From Lachnospiraceae bacterium (lineage in GTDB: Bacteria > Bacillota > Clostridia > Lachnospirales > Lachnospiraceae): a stretch of 57,234 nucleotides of DNA. Where the stretch lies: the NCBI GenBank assembly GCA_021203205.1, contig JAJQBQ010000034.1, positions 1 to 57,234 of the forward strand, written 5' to 3'. Below, piece after piece: positions 8,844 through 17,370 of this stretch; position 1 is the stretch's first letter; every line of letters starts with the position of its first letter. The position numbers were made by a program, and so were the translations under genes. The notes beneath the pieces were generated by a model. That model had not been told where the DNA came from and searched no databases. It saw nothing but the letters and a program-made list of their open reading frames with translations.

Positions 8844-9740
8844 TCAGTGCAGCACATCCAGATATTTCCCGTCCAGCACGTCTTTCAGATACTGACCGTA
8901 CTGGTTCTTTTTCAGCACTTCATATACTTGCAGCACATCCTCCCGGCCGATCCACCCGTTCAGGTAGGCGATCTCCTCCAAACAGGCCACCTTTCGGTGC
9001 TGGTGCTGTTCCACGGTCTTCACAAAATTGGTGGCGTCTGCCAGGCTTTCGTGGGTTCCGGTATCCAGCCAGGTAAACCCCTGCCCCAGCAACTCCACGT
9101 TCAGCAGGCCCCGCTCCAGGTAGATTCGGTTCAGGTCGGTGATCTCCAGCTCGCCCCGGGCGGATGGCTTCAGCTTCTTCGCGTACTCCACCACCCGGTT
9201 GTCGTAGAAGTACAGTCCTGTCACGCAGTAATTGCTCTTCGGGTGCTCCGGCTTTTCCTCGATGGAGACAGCCTTTCCGTTTCCGTCGAATTCCACGATG
9301 CCGAACCGCTCCGGGTCGTCCACATAATAGCCGAACACCGTGGCTCCCTTTCCGAATTCCGCGTTCGCCACCGCCGCCTTGAGCCTCTTTCGCAGCCCGT
9401 GGCCCGCGAAAATATTGTCGCCCAGCACCATCGCCACCGTGTCGCCGCCGATAAACTCCTCGCCGATCACAAACGCCTGCGCCAGTCCGTCCGGGGCAGG
9501 CTGCACCGCATAGGCAAGATGCACGCCGAACTGATGACCGTCGCCCAGCAGATCCTCGAACCGGGGCGTGTCCTGCGGTGTCGAGATAATCAGAATCTCC
9601 CGGATGCCCGCGTTCATCAGCACGGACATCGGATAATATATCATGGGTTTGTCATAGATCGGGAGCAGTTGCTTTGATGTCACCTTTGTCAGCGGATACA
9701 GCCGCGTCCCCGAGCCGCCCGCCAGAATTATGCCTTTCAT
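8844..9740 (-). CDS. rfbA: Glucose-1-phosphate thymidylyltransferase
   Basis: 298 residues. [37 protein letters not shown] is the nucleotidyltransferase signature (GGxGTRL and the substrate Lys). [12 protein letters not shown] gives the catalytic Asp, and [13 protein letters not shown] is typical of the RmlA allosteric/C-terminal part. It makes dTDP-glucose from dTTP and glucose-1-phosphate. As the first gene of the polysaccharide operon it probably lies closest to the main promoter, which I could not place confidently in the 9741-10077 region. Confidence 0.96.
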   Translation of the reverse strand: MKGIILAGGSGTRLYPLTKVTSKQLLPIYDKPMIYYPMSVLMNAGIREILIISTPQDTPRFEDLLGDGHQFGVHLAYAVQPAPDGLAQAFVIGEEFIGGDTVAMVLGDNIFAGHGLRKRLKAAVANAEFGKGATVFGYYVDDPERFGIVEFDGNGKAVSIEEKPEHPKSNYCVTGLYFYDNRVVEYAKKLKPSARGELEITDLNRIYLERGLLNVELLGQGFTWLDTGTHESLADATNFVKTVEQHQHRKVACLEEIAYLNGWIGREDVLQVYEVLKKNQYGQYLKDVLDGKYLDVLH

Positions 9741-10077
9741 ACGTGTTCCTCACAATCTTTTCCGTGTTTTCTTTCTATGCCATTCTTCTGCGTTCTTTCA
9801 CAGTAGTCTTCTTCCTTCAAACCGGGTTCCCAGTGGTGGCAAATAAAAAGTTGTTGTCAATTTGTTTGCCAAAGTTTTTCTATATAGGATCATTTTTTTT
9901 GCAGCCTGCCGTGCCTGTACCGAAACAGCTGCCTTAAATAAGTAGCCTTATCGATACTTTGTACAGACATTGCAGACTGCAAAAAATAATTTTCTTATTC
10001 TGTTTTATCGCCCTGCGGTAAGTCCCATCTTAAGCCCTCATCTGCCCGTTTCATCTGCGCTTATTTATGCAGCGCCG
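9741..10077. other. Gene-free region upstream of the rhamnose/capsule operon
   Basis: No gene is visible. It must hold the rfbA promoter, but no clean -35/-10 pair was found on the minus strand. A 7-base inverted repeat (TGGCAAA at 9837-9843, TTTGCCA at 9865-9871) encloses a minus-strand TTGACA and could be an operator. A T8 run lies near 9893. Confidence 0.3.
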
Positions 10078-10608
10078 TCAGGTCATGATCATACCTCGCG
10101 GCCTTCGGAATTTCCGCTGATCATCCAATGCCTGTTCCGCTTCCTGCTTCTCTCTGGCCTCCTGCCACTTTTCCCTATGCGTCCACAGAATTTCTTTTAC
10201 CCTGTCGTACTCCTCATTGGTTATGACCATGTTGTCCTTCATACAGAGGTAAAAACGGTGCAGGCTGGTACACATGGTTCTGAGCTGCTTTTCGGAAACC
10301 GTCCGCTCCTTCCCCAGAAAACCGTTTCGGATGAAGTCGTCCAGTTCGTCACACCATTCGCTGATATCTCTGTCCTCCCGGATGGCAAGATAGTAGCCCA
10401 GATAATCGAAAATATTCTGCCAGTGTTCCCGGAATGCGCGCGGCCCGTACTCCTGCCCTCGCATGTAGCGGTCAAACAGCTCCAGATAAACGCGTGTATC
10501 ATAGAAAAAATCGCCTGTTCGAATGCCCGGAAGGTCATAGACGCCTTCGGTTTCATCTGCTTCTTCCATAATCCCGTATTTCAATTTTCTGTCCCCCTGT
10601 CCTGTCAT
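10078..10608 (-). CDS. Hypothetical protein, acidic, no recognised domain
   Basis: About 176 residues from ATG 10608. A TTG at 10584 preceded by AGGGGG is an equally good start. The sequence is soluble, Glu/Asp/Arg-rich and probably helical, with EHWQNIFDYLGYYLAIREDRDISEWCDELDDFIRNGF in the middle and a basic tail (RKFRRPRG). No signal peptide, membrane segment or known catalytic motif is visible. It stands alone between the capsule operon and a terminator-rich region. It is probably real, since the frame is long and codon use matches its neighbours. Confidence 0.6.
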   Translation of the reverse strand: MTGQGDRKLKYGIMEEADETEGVYDLPGIRTGDFFYDTRVYLELFDRYMRGQEYGPRAFREHWQNIFDYLGYYLAIREDRDISEWCDELDDFIRNGFLGKERTVSEKQLRTMCTSLHRFYLCMKDNMVITNEEYDRVKEILWTHREKWQEAREKQEAEQALDDQRKFRRPRGMIMT

Positions 10609-10748
10609 AACACAGTCCCGCAAGAACCCGTCACAAACTCATATCCGTCTCATATCCGCCGACGGGGAGGCTTGTCCGCTTGTCCCCTGACCGTCCGCGC
10701 CATGCCGCGTTCGACACAAACTGAAAGAATCCTTACACCGCACATATG

Positions 10749-10773
10749 AAAAAAGACATGGCTTCGCCATGTC
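10749..10773 (-). terminator. Intrinsic terminator, minus strand
   Basis: GACATGGC (10755-10762) and GCCATGTC (10766-10773) form an 8-bp hairpin with a TTC loop. On the minus strand it is followed by six T (10749-10754), a textbook intrinsic terminator. The nearest upstream minus-strand gene is hemW, which ends about 950 bases away beyond the plus-strand XRE gene. Confidence 0.7.
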
Positions 10774-10783
10774 CCCTCTAAAG

Positions 10784-10804
10784 AAAGTCTGCCCGGCAGA
10801 CTTT
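10784..10804. repeat. Palindrome, possible hairpin
   Basis: AAAGTCTGCC and GGCAGACTTT form a near-perfect 21-base palindrome next to the terminator at 10749-10773. It may be a second terminator hairpin or a binding site; nothing in the sequence decides between them. Confidence 0.4.
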
Positions 10805-11327
10805 AAGGACTTCCTGCACATGTTCTCCCCCGTTACTTCCCATCACATCATGACTCTGATCTGCTTTCCCGCGAAGGACAACTTACCGTTCCCGCACTTT
10901 TTGCAGACATTCCGATGTTCTTCCCATCGACACATCCGCTGCTTTCGCAAATGCTTTTCACGAAGATGTATCGTTGTGCTCTTCTATGTATATCGTGGCC
11001 GTTTCCGGCACCGGGGTTCATGTGCTTCTTTCTGTTCCGAATCCGTCAGCTGCGTGCCATTGCTTCACACCCAACGGTAAACGTACCTGAAGTATCGCTT
11101 GGATACCGGGGTGTATCATAGCCTTTCCGTTTCCCGTTGTCAAGTGTAAAATTTTCACAAAGCGCCGTTTTTCGCGTTTTTATGTATATAAACATGAAAT
11201 TGCTACTTAAAAAGTCATCAGTTACTACCTGTTTTGTAGTCTATTCTTATCTCACTTTTTCGTGTATACTTGCGTTAAATTAGTGTCAGGTTTGACAGTC
11301 ATTCACTATATTTTCAGGAGGTTAGCA
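10805..11327. other. Gene-free region upstream of the XRE regulator
   Basis: No convincing gene or RNA is visible here. Short frames exist on both strands but lack ribosome binding sites and protein-like composition. A TATACT hexamer near 11264-11269 could be the -10 of the XRE gene, but no good -35 pairs with it. Confidence 0.3.
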
Positions 11328-11717
11328 ATGAGTAAAGCCAGCAACAGCGGCGATGACACGCAAAAGAACAGCAGCAGGATCGTCGAAATTTTCAGTCAGA
11401 AACTGCACGCCCTCTGCGAGAAGAACGGTATGACGAAGTACCGTTTATTCCAGCTCACCGGGGTTACGCAGACAAATCTCGCCCATTACATGGTGGGCAA
11501 GAGTGCTCCTTCCCTTGCCACTCTGGAGAAGATCAGCCGCGCATTCGGGCTGACTCCGGCACAGTTTTTGTCGGAATCGGGGACGGACATCGAACAGTCC
11601 CCGGAGCAGCGGGAGGTCGCATCTCTCTGGGCGGAGCTGAATCTGGAGGATCGCAACATCGTGCTCCGTGTCATTCAGGGGCTGAAGCTCGCGGAAACAT
11701 CCCGAACAGAAGAGTAA
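11328..11717 (+). CDS. XRE-family helix-turn-helix regulator
   Basis: 129 residues from ATG 11328, which has AGGAGG 6 bases ahead; the longer frame from 11262 is rejected. The HTH lies at about residues 20-75 (KLHALCEKNGMTKYRLFQLTGVTQTNLAHYMVGKSAPSLATLEKISRAFGLTPAQFL), a clean Cro/CI-type fold. The C-terminal 40 residues (EQREVASLWAELNLEDRNIVLRVIQGL) probably form a dimerisation helix. It should bind DNA as a dimer; its target is unknown. Its stop codon abuts the end of hemW on the other strand, with a single base between them. Confidence 0.9.
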   Translation: MSKASNSGDDTQKNSSRIVEIFSQKLHALCEKNGMTKYRLFQLTGVTQTNLAHYMVGKSAPSLATLEKISRAFGLTPAQFLSESGTDIEQSPEQREVASLWAELNLEDRNIVLRVIQGLKLAETSRTEE

Positions 11718-11718
11718 T

Positions 11719-13221
11719 TCACAGCAGGAATTCGGCCAGCACCTCGTTGCTGAAATCGATGCCCCTGTCCGTGAGACGCAGGCGGGCTCCGTCCTCGCAT
11801 TCCTGTAAGGTGCCCTGTGCCACCAGCCTGTTCTTTACATCGCCGTAAACGGCATCAAATTCCCGTCCGAACCGATCGGCGAACTCAGACTTTCGTATTC
11901 CTTCGGTCTTTCGCAGCCCAAGAAATACGAATTCCTCCATGAGTTCCCGGTCGGTTTCGCGCGAGAATTCCGTGCGAAGCTCGCCGATAAGGTCATTCAC
12001 ACTCGCAATCTGCCCCTGTGATTCATCCTTGCACTTATTTTCACACAGAAACTGCTCCTCACATTCGGCATTTCTCTTAACTTCGTACGTCTGTTGCCCG
12101 ATCCGTCCGTCAGCCCGGTTGCTCTCCCGCATATCCCCGTCATGCAAACCCGGCCTCAGCAGCCGCACATACCGCCGCCGGTCATCGGTATTCCTGTACC
12201 TGCAGCCATCCGTAAAAGAAGCCGCGCCGATGCCAAAGCCCAGGTAATCCGACAGATCCCAGTAGCGCAGGTTGTGGCGGCACTCCCTCCCCGGAAGACT
12301 GTAGTTGGAGATCTCGTAGCGGTGGTAGCCGTGGGTCTCGAGAATCTCACGGGTCTTTACGTACATCTCCATCTCCTCATCCTCGGAGGGGAGGACTTCC
12401 CGCACATTCTTTTTCTTCCCATCCTCGATGAGGAAATCTTCCCGCACGTTTCTCTCCTTCTCCCTGTTTTCCTGTCCCATCACCTTCTCATACAGCGGCG
12501 TGCCCTCCTCCAAAATCAGACTGTAAGCCGAAATATGCTCCGGCCCAAGCGCCAGCACCCGGTGCAGGGTATCCACATGATCCTGTACGCTCTGCCCCGG
12601 TAAACCGCTCATAAGGTCTACATTTATATTCGTAAACCCGGCCCGCCTGGCCGCCTCGTAGGATTCCAGAAACTCTTCAAAGGTATGAATGCGCCCAATC
12701 CCCCTTAAAAGCCGATTTTCCGCCGACTGCAGGCCGATGCTCAACCGGTTCACCCCGCAATCCCGGTAAATCCGGCACTTTTCCTCCGTCAGCGTCCCCG
12801 GGTTGCTCTCCACCGTAATCTCCGCATCCTCCGTCAGGTTAAAACAGGCGCGCACCGTATCCAGCGTCTTCGCAATCTCCCCCGCCGGCAAAATCGATGG
12901 CGTACCGCCGCCGAAGAAAACGGTATCGACCGGGCGCACAGAATTTTCCGCGCCATTCGGCCCGATTTCACTGCAGACTCCGACCATGTCCGCACCGGTT
13001 GCCGCTATTTTTCCATTACGATCAGGCAAAAAATTGCACACGGAAGGCACCGTGAAATTCGTCTCTGCTCCCAGACCCGCTGCGATCCGAATTTCCTCCC
13101 TCAGCGCCTCCATATAGCACCGTTGCTCCTCCGGCCCCGCCGGAGCCGAAAGGAAATCGCAGTAATCGCACTTTTTCACGCAGAAGGGAATATGGATGTA
13201 AATACCCACATATTTATTCAT
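11719..13221 (-). CDS. hemW: Radical SAM HemW-type protein (haem chaperone family) with three insertions
   Basis: 500 residues against about 380 usual. IYIHIPFCVKKCDYCDF gives the radical-SAM cysteines C14, C18 and C21; DTVFFGGGTPS, ESNPGT, RLSIGLQS and GLPGQ follow in family order. The extra length lies in three loops, at about residues 53-97, 251-283 and 356-415. The second contains a 14-residue unit repeated (NVREDFLIED then NVREVLPSED), visible in the DNA as a 42-base tandem duplication. HemW proteins bind haem and SAM rather than acting as coproporphyrinogen dehydrogenase. The gene starts one base after the lepA stop, so they form an operon. Confidence 0.9.
   Translation of the reverse strand: MNKYVGIYIHIPFCVKKCDYCDFLSAPAGPEEQRCYMEALREEIRIAAGLGAETNFTVPSVCNFLPDRNGKIAATGADMVGVCSEIGPNGAENSVRPVDTVFFGGGTPSILPAGEIAKTLDTVRACFNLTEDAEITVESNPGTLTEEKCRIYRDCGVNRLSIGLQSAENRLLRGIGRIHTFEEFLESYEAARRAGFTNINVDLMSGLPGQSVQDHVDTLHRVLALGPEHISAYSLILEEGTPLYEKVMGQENREKERNVREDFLIEDGKKKNVREVLPSEDEEMEMYVKTREILETHGYHRYEISNYSLPGRECRHNLRYWDLSDYLGFGIGAASFTDGCRYRNTDDRRRYVRLLRPGLHDGDMRESNRADGRIGQQTYEVKRNAECEEQFLCENKCKDESQGQIASVNDLIGELRTEFSRETDRELMEEFVFLGLRKTEGIRKSEFADRFGREFDAVYGDVKNRLVAQGTLQECEDGARLRLTDRGIDFSNEVLAEFLL
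12378..12454 (-). repeat. 42-base imperfect tandem duplication inside hemW
   Basis: Two copies begin at 12378 and 12420 (CATCCTCGGAGGGGAGGACT and CATCCTCGATGAGGAAATCT on the plus strand). They encode the repeated 14-residue unit of the second HemW insertion and keep frame. Confidence 0.65.
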
Positions 13222-15039
13222 TTACTTCTCCGAATCCAGCTTCAGCACGCTAAGGAAAGCATTCTGCGGTATCTCCACGCTGCCGACCTGCCGCATCCGC
13301 TTCTTTCCCTCCTTCTGCTTCTCCAGCAGCTTGCGCTTGCGGGTGATATCGCCGCCGTAGCACTTCGCCAGCACATCCTTGCGCAGCGCCTTGATGGTCT
13401 CCCGGGCGATAATCTTGCTGCCGATGGCCGCCTGGATCGGCACGTCGAAGAGCTGGCGCGGAATCTCCTCCTTCAGCTTTTCGCACATTTTGCGGCCCCG
13501 CTCGTAGGCGGTTCCCTCAAATACGATAAAGGAAAGCGCGTCCACCTCCTCGTGGTTGATGAGGATATCCAGCTTCACCAGGTCGGATTTCACGTAGCCC
13601 TTCACCTCGTAATCGAAGGAGGCGTAGCCCCGGGAGCGGGATTTTAAGGCGTCGAAGAAGTCGAAAATAATCTCATTTAACGGCAATTCGTAATTTAAAC
13701 GTGCCCGGTCGGCTTCCAGGTAGTCGATGCTCTTGTAGGTGCCCCGGCGCTGCTGGCACAGCTCCATGATGGAGCCGATGAATTCCTTGGTGACGATGAT
13801 CTCCGCGTCCACCACCGGCTCCTCCATGTGGTCGATCTCGGAGGGGTTCGGCAGGTTCGATGGATTGGTCAGCTCAATCATGGTACCGTCGGTCTTATAT
13901 ACATGGTAGACCACGCCCGGCGCGGTGGTCACCAGATCCAGGTTGTATTCCCGCTCCAGCCGCTCCTCGATAATCTCCAGATGCAGCAGCCCCAGAAAAC
14001 CGCAGCGGAAGCCGAAGCCCAGAGCGATGGAGGTCTCCGGCTCGAAGTGCAGGGAGGCATCGTTCAGCTGCAGCTTTTCCAGCGCGTCCCGCAGCTCCGG
14101 GTATTTCGCGCTGTCGGCCGGGTACATGCCGCAGTAAACCATGGAGTTCACCTTCCGGTACCCCGGCAACGGCTCCGCGCAGGGGTTCTGAGCATCGGTG
14201 ATGGTGTCGCCCACCATGGTATCCTTCACGTTCTTGATGCTGGCCGTGAGATACCCTACCATGCCGGGCGTGAGCTCGTCGCAGGGGACCAGCTGCCCCG
14301 CCCCGAAGTAGCCCACCTCCACCACCTGCGCCGTGGCCCCCGTGGCCATCATGCGGATCTGCGTGCCCGGTTTCACCCGGCCGTCCCGCACCCGAAAGAA
14401 GACGATGACACCCCGGTAAGCGTCGTAAATACTGTCAAAAATAAGAGCTTTCAGCGGCGCGTCGATGTCGCCGTCCGGCGCGGGGATTTTCTTCACCACG
14501 TCCTCCAGCACTTCCTCAATATTCGTACCCAACTTCGCGGAGATGAGCGGCGCGTCCTGCGCCTCGATGCCGATGATGTCCTCGATCTCATCCTTCACCC
14601 GCTGCGGGTCGGCGTTGGGCAGGTCGATCTTGTTGATGACCGGGAACACCTCCAGGTCGTGCTCCAGCGCCAGGTACACATTGGCCAGCGTCTGGGCCTC
14701 CACCCCCTGCACCGCGTCCACCACCAGGATGGCGCCGTCGCAGGCCGCGAGACTGCGGCTCACCTCATAGTTAAAGTCCACATGGCCCGGGGTATCGATG
14801 AGATTGAACACATAATCCTCCCCGTCCTGGGCGTGGTACTGAGTGCGCACGGCCTGCGCCTTGATGGTGATGCCCCGCTCCCGCTCCAGGTCCATATTGT
14901 CCAGCACCTGCTCCTGCATCTCGCGGCTCGTCAGAAGGCCCGTCTTCTCGATGATGCGGTCCGCCAACGTAGATTTGCCGTGGTCGATGTGCGCGATAAT
15001 ACAAAAATTTCTGATTTTACTCTGATCCAAATCTGCCAT
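13222..15039 (-). CDS. lepA: Elongation factor 4 (LepA, back-translocase GTPase)
   Basis: 605 residues, full length. G-domain motifs are in order: [13 protein letters not shown] (P-loop), [29 protein letters not shown] and SAK. Unlike EF-G it lacks domain IV and has the LepA C-terminal domain: [52 protein letters not shown], and then [42 protein letters not shown]. It acts on stalled or mistranslocated ribosomes. It is transcribed with hemW, the pairing seen in Bacillus, but here away from hrcA-dnaK. Confidence 0.97.
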   Translation of the reverse strand: MADLDQSKIRNFCIIAHIDHGKSTLADRIIEKTGLLTSREMQEQVLDNMDLERERGITIKAQAVRTQYHAQDGEDYVFNLIDTPGHVDFNYEVSRSLAACDGAILVVDAVQGVEAQTLANVYLALEHDLEVFPVINKIDLPNADPQRVKDEIEDIIGIEAQDAPLISAKLGTNIEEVLEDVVKKIPAPDGDIDAPLKALIFDSIYDAYRGVIVFFRVRDGRVKPGTQIRMMATGATAQVVEVGYFGAGQLVPCDELTPGMVGYLTASIKNVKDTMVGDTITDAQNPCAEPLPGYRKVNSMVYCGMYPADSAKYPELRDALEKLQLNDASLHFEPETSIALGFGFRCGFLGLLHLEIIEERLEREYNLDLVTTAPGVVYHVYKTDGTMIELTNPSNLPNPSEIDHMEEPVVDAEIIVTKEFIGSIMELCQQRRGTYKSIDYLEADRARLNYELPLNEIIFDFFDALKSRSRGYASFDYEVKGYVKSDLVKLDILINHEEVDALSFIVFEGTAYERGRKMCEKLKEEIPRQLFDVPIQAAIGSKIIARETIKALRKDVLAKCYGGDITRKRKLLEKQKEGKKRMRQVGSVEIPQNAFLSVLKLDSEK

Positions 15040-15330
15040 AGTTATCCTCTATTTCTATCATTTATCAGCTGAATTCTGAAGTAAATGCTGTCTTCTGATT
15101 TTAAACAGAGGTACAACATCGACTCCGGGATTCAAATACAACTTCTATTTCAACTCAATCATAAAGCATAACATATTCTCATTTAATTCTCAACAAATTT
15201 TGTTATTGTTTACTGCGTTATTTTATACATTTTTCATTGAATGTTACATGGGCTTGCAACATATAAAATTTTGACCATGTTGCATCGCACGTTGCCACGA
15301 TAAAATGTTTATAAATTTGTGTCATGCATA
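15040..15330. other. AT-rich gene-free region between lepA and the Rpn island
   Basis: No gene is recognised. It separates divergent transcripts and must contain the lepA promoter on the minus strand, but no hexamer pair stands out. The base composition is markedly more AT-rich than lepA. Confidence 0.3.
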
Positions 15331-15358
15331 TTGACAGGCAAAATTTACATGCTATAAT
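15331..15358 (+). promoter_or_regulatory. Strong sigma-A-type promoter for the Rpn transcript
   Basis: TTGACA at 15331-15336 and TATAAT at 15353-15358 are both consensus hexamers with a 16-base spacer. The next plus-strand gene starts at 15622, giving a leader of about 255 bases. The leader holds a small frame at about 15467-15561 (GTG start, ending IEEMV) that may be a leader peptide or gene remnant. Confidence 0.75.
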
Positions 15359-15621
15359 GCCGACACCCGGGGAATCAAACAGTCCGAAAAACGGAAACGA
15401 CTAACCTTCCGGTTTTCGATAATCAAAACATTCCAGGCACCGGCAAATGCGGAAAATAGCACGTGTATAGCTGTAAGACAATAAATCCAAGAATGGTGCG
15501 TGAGGAAATGGATGCTGCATGGAAAAATAAAAATGATGCTGCAATCGAAGAAATGGTGTAAAGAATTGAAAAATGACTTTTCTTTTTACTTTATCTATGT
15601 TAATATGAAGGAGGAAACAAT

Positions 15622-16572
15622 TTGACCGACACAAAAAAAGAACATGCTGCTGACAATAGCATCAAAACCGTAGCCAGAAAACCCGTCCCGCTTCTGAATC
15701 TTGAATACAAGGACTCTGTATTTCGCTTTTTAATCAGTTCCGACAAACAGCATGCGCTGAGTCTGGTAAACGCCATCACCGGTCGCAATTACCCACCGGA
15801 GACAGAAGTAGAATATAACACAATTGGTGCCATGATTTACATGGGTATTCGAAATGATGTCTCATTCATTATACATGACATTATGTATCTGTTTGAACAT
15901 CAGTCGAGTTTAAATCCGAACATGTCCTTGCGCGAGTTTTTATACTTCGCCAGAAAAGTTAACACGATTGTCGAACGAAACCAGAATCTGTACCGCAATG
16001 TCAGAATCATGATCCCAACACCACAGTGCTTTGTCTTTTGCAATGCGAAAGACATGAAGACAGATTCTGAAGAACTGCACTTATCGGATTCCTATCGGGA
16101 CAAAAGTATCTATACCGGCTGCGAATGGACCGTGCATGTGCTGAATATCAACCGCGGCCACAATAAGGAGCTGATGGATGCCTGCAGCATTCTGCGTGAA
16201 TACAGCGAGTTCGTCGCCATCTCAAGGGAATGGCAGAAAAAGGAAGCCGGTGTCACCGGCATGGATCACGCAATTGACGAGTGTATCGAAAAGGGAATTC
16301 TGGTGAAGTTCCTGCGGGAACATCGACTGGAGGTGAGAGATATGTCTCTTGATGAATTCAATGTTGAGGAGTATACGGAACTAATCCGGGAGGATTCTTT
16401 TAACGAAGGCAAAGCCGAAGGAGATTTGGAAAGAGCCATCAAAACTGCAAAAAAAATGATAACTCGCGGTGACAGTCTGGATTATATAGCGGACACACTC
16501 GAAGTAAATATAGACCAGATTAAAGAGTGGATATCCATAATTTCCGAAGCCGGTACCCCACTTTCTAATTAG
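15622..16572 (+). CDS. Rpn family recombination-promoting nuclease/putative transposase-like protein
   Basis: 316 residues from a TTG start with AAGGAGG 6 bases ahead. LLNLEYKDSVFRFLISSDKQHALSLVNAITGRNY, then YLFEHQSSLNPNMSLREFLYFARKV, are the hallmark of the PD-(D/E)xK Rpn/TIGR01784 family; the Glu-x-Gln of FEHQ is in the nuclease core. The C-terminus carries a short helical segment (IADTLEVNIDQIKEWI), as usual. These proteins cleave DNA and promote RecA-independent recombination in E. coli, and occur in many variable copies in Clostridia. It sits with its own promoter on the opposite strand to its neighbours, consistent with insertion. Confidence 0.85.
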   Translation: MTDTKKEHAADNSIKTVARKPVPLLNLEYKDSVFRFLISSDKQHALSLVNAITGRNYPPETEVEYNTIGAMIYMGIRNDVSFIIHDIMYLFEHQSSLNPNMSLREFLYFARKVNTIVERNQNLYRNVRIMIPTPQCFVFCNAKDMKTDSEELHLSDSYRDKSIYTGCEWTVHVLNINRGHNKELMDACSILREYSEFVAISREWQKKEAGVTGMDHAIDECIEKGILVKFLREHRLEVRDMSLDEFNVEEYTELIREDSFNEGKAEGDLERAIKTAKKMITRGDSLDYIADTLEVNIDQIKEWISIISEAGTPLSN

Positions 16573-16680
16573 ACGGACATTTTGCGAATCACAGAATTGT
16601 CCGTATACAAGGTGCCTGAGGGAGGCAACCGTAAATAATAATGAAATAATTTTCAATTAGAAATTGTTTTCAATTGGTGA
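16573..16680. other. Spacer after the Rpn gene with a weak hairpin
   Basis: ACGGACA (16573-16579) and TGTCCGT (16598-16604) could form a hairpin just after the Rpn stop codon. There is no T-run, so termination is uncertain. Confidence 0.35.
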
Positions 16681-16708
16681 TTGACTTTTCCCACGGAAAA
16701 GTTATAAT
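16681..16708 (+). promoter_or_regulatory. Promoter for the HPr-like gene
   Basis: TTGACT (16681-16686) and TATAAT (16703-16708) lie 16 bases apart. The leader to the ATG at 16931 is about 215 bases and contains small inverted repeats such as GTCGAA-TT-GTTCGAC near 16832-16846. No known riboswitch class is recognised. Confidence 0.65.
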
Positions 16709-16930
16709 AACTTTGGTGGCTGCTTTCAGGATTCATCTGTCTTTTCTGAGACATTTATAATTCATACAATCGTATGGCCTAAGGTCATATACATATGAGT
16801 GAGTAATGGTTCAGCGAATAATCATTCGCAGGTCGAATTGTTCGACTGATATTATTCGATGTACATAGCAGGAGAAGGGTCGCAGAGGTCAACGAAACCA
16901 ACCAACTATATAATTTATCAGGAGGGCAAT

Positions 16931-17161
16931 ATGAAGACGGTATCTATTTGCTTGAATTCCATCGACAAGGTGAAGTCTTTCGTGAATGAAGTGACGAAGT
17001 TTGACACGGATTTTGACCTTGTTTCCGGTCGTTATGTGATCGATGCGAAGTCCATCATGGGCATTTTCAGTCTGGATCTTTCCAAGCCGATCGAACTGAA
17101 CGTTCATGCGGAGCAGGACGTAGACGAGATCCTCGAAGCCTTAAAGCCTTACATGGCATAA
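16931..17161 (+). CDS. HPr-like protein lacking the phosphorylatable histidine
   Basis: 76 residues from ATG 16931, preceded by AGGAGGG; the longer frame from 16859 lacks support. SGRYVIDAKSIMGIFSLDLSKPIELNVHAEQDVDEILEALKPYM is clearly the second half of HPr, including the Ser46 region (SIMGIFSLDLSKP). Where HPr has GLHARPA with His15, this protein has CLNSIDKVKSFV and no His. It therefore cannot carry PTS phosphoryl groups, and a Crh-like regulatory role through the serine is possible but unproven. A strong hairpin terminator follows. Confidence 0.85.
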   Translation: MKTVSICLNSIDKVKSFVNEVTKFDTDFDLVSGRYVIDAKSIMGIFSLDLSKPIELNVHAEQDVDEILEALKPYMA

Positions 17162-17183
17162 GGCGCCGTGAACCAAATTGTTC

Positions 17184-17251
17184 AAAAAACGAAAAGGAGC
17201 GACATCCCCCTTACAGCAAGGGTTTTATGGGATGTCGTTCCTTTTCGCTTT
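17184..17251. terminator. Bidirectional terminator between the HPr-like gene and thiI
   Basis: CGAAAAGGAGCGACATCCC (17190-17208) pairs with 17229-17247 to give a 19-bp stem with one G-U pair. The plus strand continues into CTTTATAT and the minus strand into six T (17184-17189). It can end both convergent transcripts. Confidence 0.75.
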
Positions 17252-17370
17252 ATATGGATTTCGGATCAGGGTTGCTGGAGCGCAGAGCAATCCGTGGTTT
17301 CAAAACCTTTAATGTCTGGACAAAATTCCTTTTCTTTAAAGCCAATTATTCGCACTTCACACCGATTTTC

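Noticed and set aside
10769-11121. Plus-strand frames upstream of the XRE gene
   Set aside because: They have Cys/Phe/Arg-rich composition, no ribosome site, and begin in a terminator hairpin.
15467-15561. Toxin-like peptide in the Rpn leader
   Set aside because: The frame (ending IEEMV) is charged, not hydrophobic, and has no convergent promoter or antisense repeats like loci A and B.
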